Assembly (NCBI GenBank): GCA_016776525.1
Contig: JADHTD010000162.1
Span: forward strand, 1-6,545
From: Rhodospirillales bacterium
GTDB lineage: Bacteria; Pseudomonadota; Alphaproteobacteria; Rhodospirillales; JADHTD01
Reading direction: 5' to 3'
DNA length: 6,545 nt
The number at the start of each line of letters is the position of its first letter. Positions within the stretch are counted from its first letter, which is position 1. The notes beneath the pieces are model-generated. The model was given only the letters and a program-made list of their open reading frames with translations, ran no database searches and was not told the DNA's origin. Position numbers and translations under genes: made by a program. Positions 5,219 through 6,545 of this stretch are shown here, piece by piece.

Positions 5219-6226
5219 ATGCAGCGGATTGGAATTATCGGCGCCGGCGCCTGGGGCACGGCATTGGCGATGGCGGCTAGGCGCGCCGGACGGGACGTCT
5301 TGATCCAGGCCCGCGAGGCCGAGACCGTCGACGCCATCAACCAAGAACACCGGAATGCGCTTTTCCTGCCCGATGTCGAGCTGGACCCGGCCATCCGGGC
5401 AACGGCGGACCTGGCTCAAGCCGCCGACGCCGACGCCGTCCTGCTGGCCGTTCCCGCCCAATTCCTGCGGGGCACCTGCCGCGACCTGGCGTCATCCTGG
5501 ACGGAGGGCATCCCCGCCGTCATCTGCGCCAAGGGGATCGAGCGCGGCAGCGGCGCCCTGATGAGCGAGGTCGTCGCCGAGACCCTGCCGCAAGCGCCGA
5601 TCGCCATTCTGTCCGGACCGACCTTCGCCATCGAGGTCGCCCGCAACCTGCCGACCGGGGTAACCCTGGCCTCGGAAGATACCGCCCTCGCCCAATCCCT
5701 GTCCGATGCCCTGTTTACCCAGCGGCTAAGAATCTACAGCTCCGACGATGTTGTCGGCACGCAACTGGGCGGCGCCGTCAAGAACGTACTGGCCATCGGT
5801 TGCGGTATTGTCGAGGGCAGGGGTCTCGGCGACAATGCCCGGGCCGCCCTCATCACCCGCGGCTTAACTGAGATCATCCGCCTCGCCGCCGCCAAGGGGG
5901 CCAAACCGGAATCGCTGATGGGCCTGTCCGGCCTGGGCGACCTGACGCTGACCTGCAACGCCCTACAGTCGCGCAATTTCTCCCTCGGGGTCGCCTTGGG
6001 CCAAGGGCAAAGCCTGGACGCCATCCTCGGCCAACGGACCTCGGTGGCCGAAGGCGTCGCCTCCGCCGCTTCGGTCAGTGAACTGGCCGGCCGCCTCGGG
6101 GTCGATATGCCGATTTGCCTGGCGGTCAACGGCATCCTGCATCAGGACGTCGACATCGATGCCGCCATCGAGGCCCTTTTGGCCCGCCCCATGGCCGCCG
6201 AAGACCCGTTCGGCCCGAAAGCCTAG
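5219..6226 (+). CDS. gpsA: NAD(P)-dependent glycerol-3-phosphate dehydrogenase
   Basis: A 335-residue cytosolic enzyme of normal length that reduces dihydroxyacetone phosphate to sn-glycerol-3-phosphate, the backbone precursor for phospholipids. The N-terminal Rossmann motif IGIIGAGAWGTALA (4-17) binds NAD(P)H. Further signatures are AVPAQFLR (77-84), CAKGIERG (103-110), LSGPTFAIEVA (131-141), GGAVKNVLAIGCGIVEG (184-200) with the catalytic Lys188, NARAALITRGL (206-216), GLSGLGDLTLTC (235-246) with the conserved Asp241, SRNFSLG (251-257) and VAEGVASA (276-283). The frame is open to an ATG at 5129, but the added 30 residues are not family-like and the Shine-Dalgarno sits before 5219. The gene follows tsaD on the same strand but is separated by 360 nt, so it probably has its own promoter; the next gene starts 12 nt after its stop and is likely cotranscribed. 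Confidence 0.98.
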   Translation: MQRIGIIGAGAWGTALAMAARRAGRDVLIQAREAETVDAINQEHRNALFLPDVELDPAIRATADLAQAADADAVLLAVPAQFLRGTCRDLASSWTEGIPAVICAKGIERGSGALMSEVVAETLPQAPIAILSGPTFAIEVARNLPTGVTLASEDTALAQSLSDALFTQRLRIYSSDDVVGTQLGGAVKNVLAIGCGIVEGRGLGDNARAALITRGLTEIIRLAAAKGAKPESLMGLSGLGDLTLTCNALQSRNFSLGVALGQGQSLDAILGQRTSVAEGVASAASVSELAGRLGVDMPICLAVNGILHQDVDIDAAIEALLARPMAAEDPFGPKA

Positions 6227-6238
6227 GCGGTGGCCGGG

Positions 6239-6545
6239 ATGGGCCGATGGATCCTATTGCTCGTGGTGTTGCTGGCGGCGGCGCCGTCCGCCGGGCTGGC
6301 CGATGCGACCCATAACCGGCTCGGCGCGGAAGCCAGCCCCTACCTTCAACTGCATGCCACCGATCCGGTCCATTGGCGGTCCTGGTCGGCGGAGACCCTG
6401 GCCGAGGCGGCAAAAAGCGGCAAGCCGATCCTGCTGTCGATCGGCTATCTGGCCTGTCATTGGTGCCACGTCATGCAGCGGGAAAGTTATGAAGACCCGG
6501 AAACGGCGGCCCTCATCAACCGCCTCTTCACACCGGTTCTCATCG
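6239..6545 (+). CDS. DUF255 (thioredoxin-fold) protein with signal peptide, 5' part only
   Basis: The first 102 residues of a protein cut off by the right edge. Residues 1-22 look like a Sec signal peptide (MGRWILLLVVLLAAAPSAGLADA: one Arg, a Leu/Val-rich core, and a small-residue cleavage region near GLADA). The rest matches the N-terminal domain of the DUF255/YyaL family (related to human SPATA20): HNRLGAEASPYLQLHA (25-40), DPVHWRSWS (42-50), GKPILLSIGYLACHWCHVM (61-79), ESYEDPETAALIN (82-94). The CHWC motif (73-76) is the family's thioredoxin-like CxxC; the substrate of the family is unknown. Members usually run to 600-700 residues with a C-terminal alpha/alpha barrel not seen here. A GTG at 6230 in frame is an alternative start adding three residues; a GGCGG about 8 nt before the ATG at 6239 is a weak ribosome binding site. 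It follows gpsA by 12 nt. Confidence 0.85.
   Translation, partial: MGRWILLLVVLLAAAPSAGLADATHNRLGAEASPYLQLHATDPVHWRSWSAETLAEAAKSGKPILLSIGYLACHWCHVMQRESYEDPETAALINRLFTPVLI

Overview
The window reads as a chromosomal segment of a GC-rich alphaproteobacterium, most likely Rhodospirillales or a near relative. This rests on GC-rich codon use, on a mitofilin/Mic60-type gene lying inside a heme-biosynthesis cluster (an alphaproteobacterial hallmark), and on hemC being divergent from tsaD, which is followed by gpsA. No rRNA, tRNA, CRISPR array, transposase or phage gene is visible. The species cannot be named from the sequence alone.

Left part (1-3713, minus strand): a compact cluster transcribed hemC -> hemD -> mic60-like -> hemY (hemY runs off the left edge). 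HemC builds hydroxymethylbilane and HemD cyclises it to uroporphyrinogen III. The next two genes encode membrane proteins: a mitofilin-domain protein with one transmembrane helix and a coiled coil, and the TPR protein HemY. hemC/hemD are 5 nt apart and mic60/hemY abut exactly (stop TAA directly followed by ATG), so cotranscription and translational coupling are likely. The only real gap, 71 nt, is between hemD and mic60.

Middle (3714-3799): an 86-nt divergent intergenic region that must hold the promoters of both hemC (leftward) and tsaD (rightward). Neither gene has a convincing Shine-Dalgarno, and -10-like hexamers sit only a few bases from both start codons, so leaderless or near-leaderless mRNAs are possible.

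Right part (3800-6545, plus strand): tsaD (tRNA t6A synthesis), then a 360-nt gap, then gpsA (glycerol-3-phosphate dehydrogenase, phospholipid precursor supply). Twelve nt after gpsA comes the start of a DUF255/thioredoxin-fold protein with an N-terminal signal peptide, cut by the right edge. The gap contains the most unusual object here: a 266-bp near-palindromic element (4863-5128) with about 31-33-bp terminal inverted repeats and matching internal hairpins in each arm. It has no credible ORF and looks like a MITE-type intergenic repeat. A plausible gpsA promoter lies just to its right.

Apart from this element the genes are ordinary housekeeping genes with intact signature motifs. I found no evidence for a new multi-gene system; the items worth checking are the palindromic element, the Mic60-heme linkage, the leaderless-looking divergent promoter region and the exported DUF255 protein.
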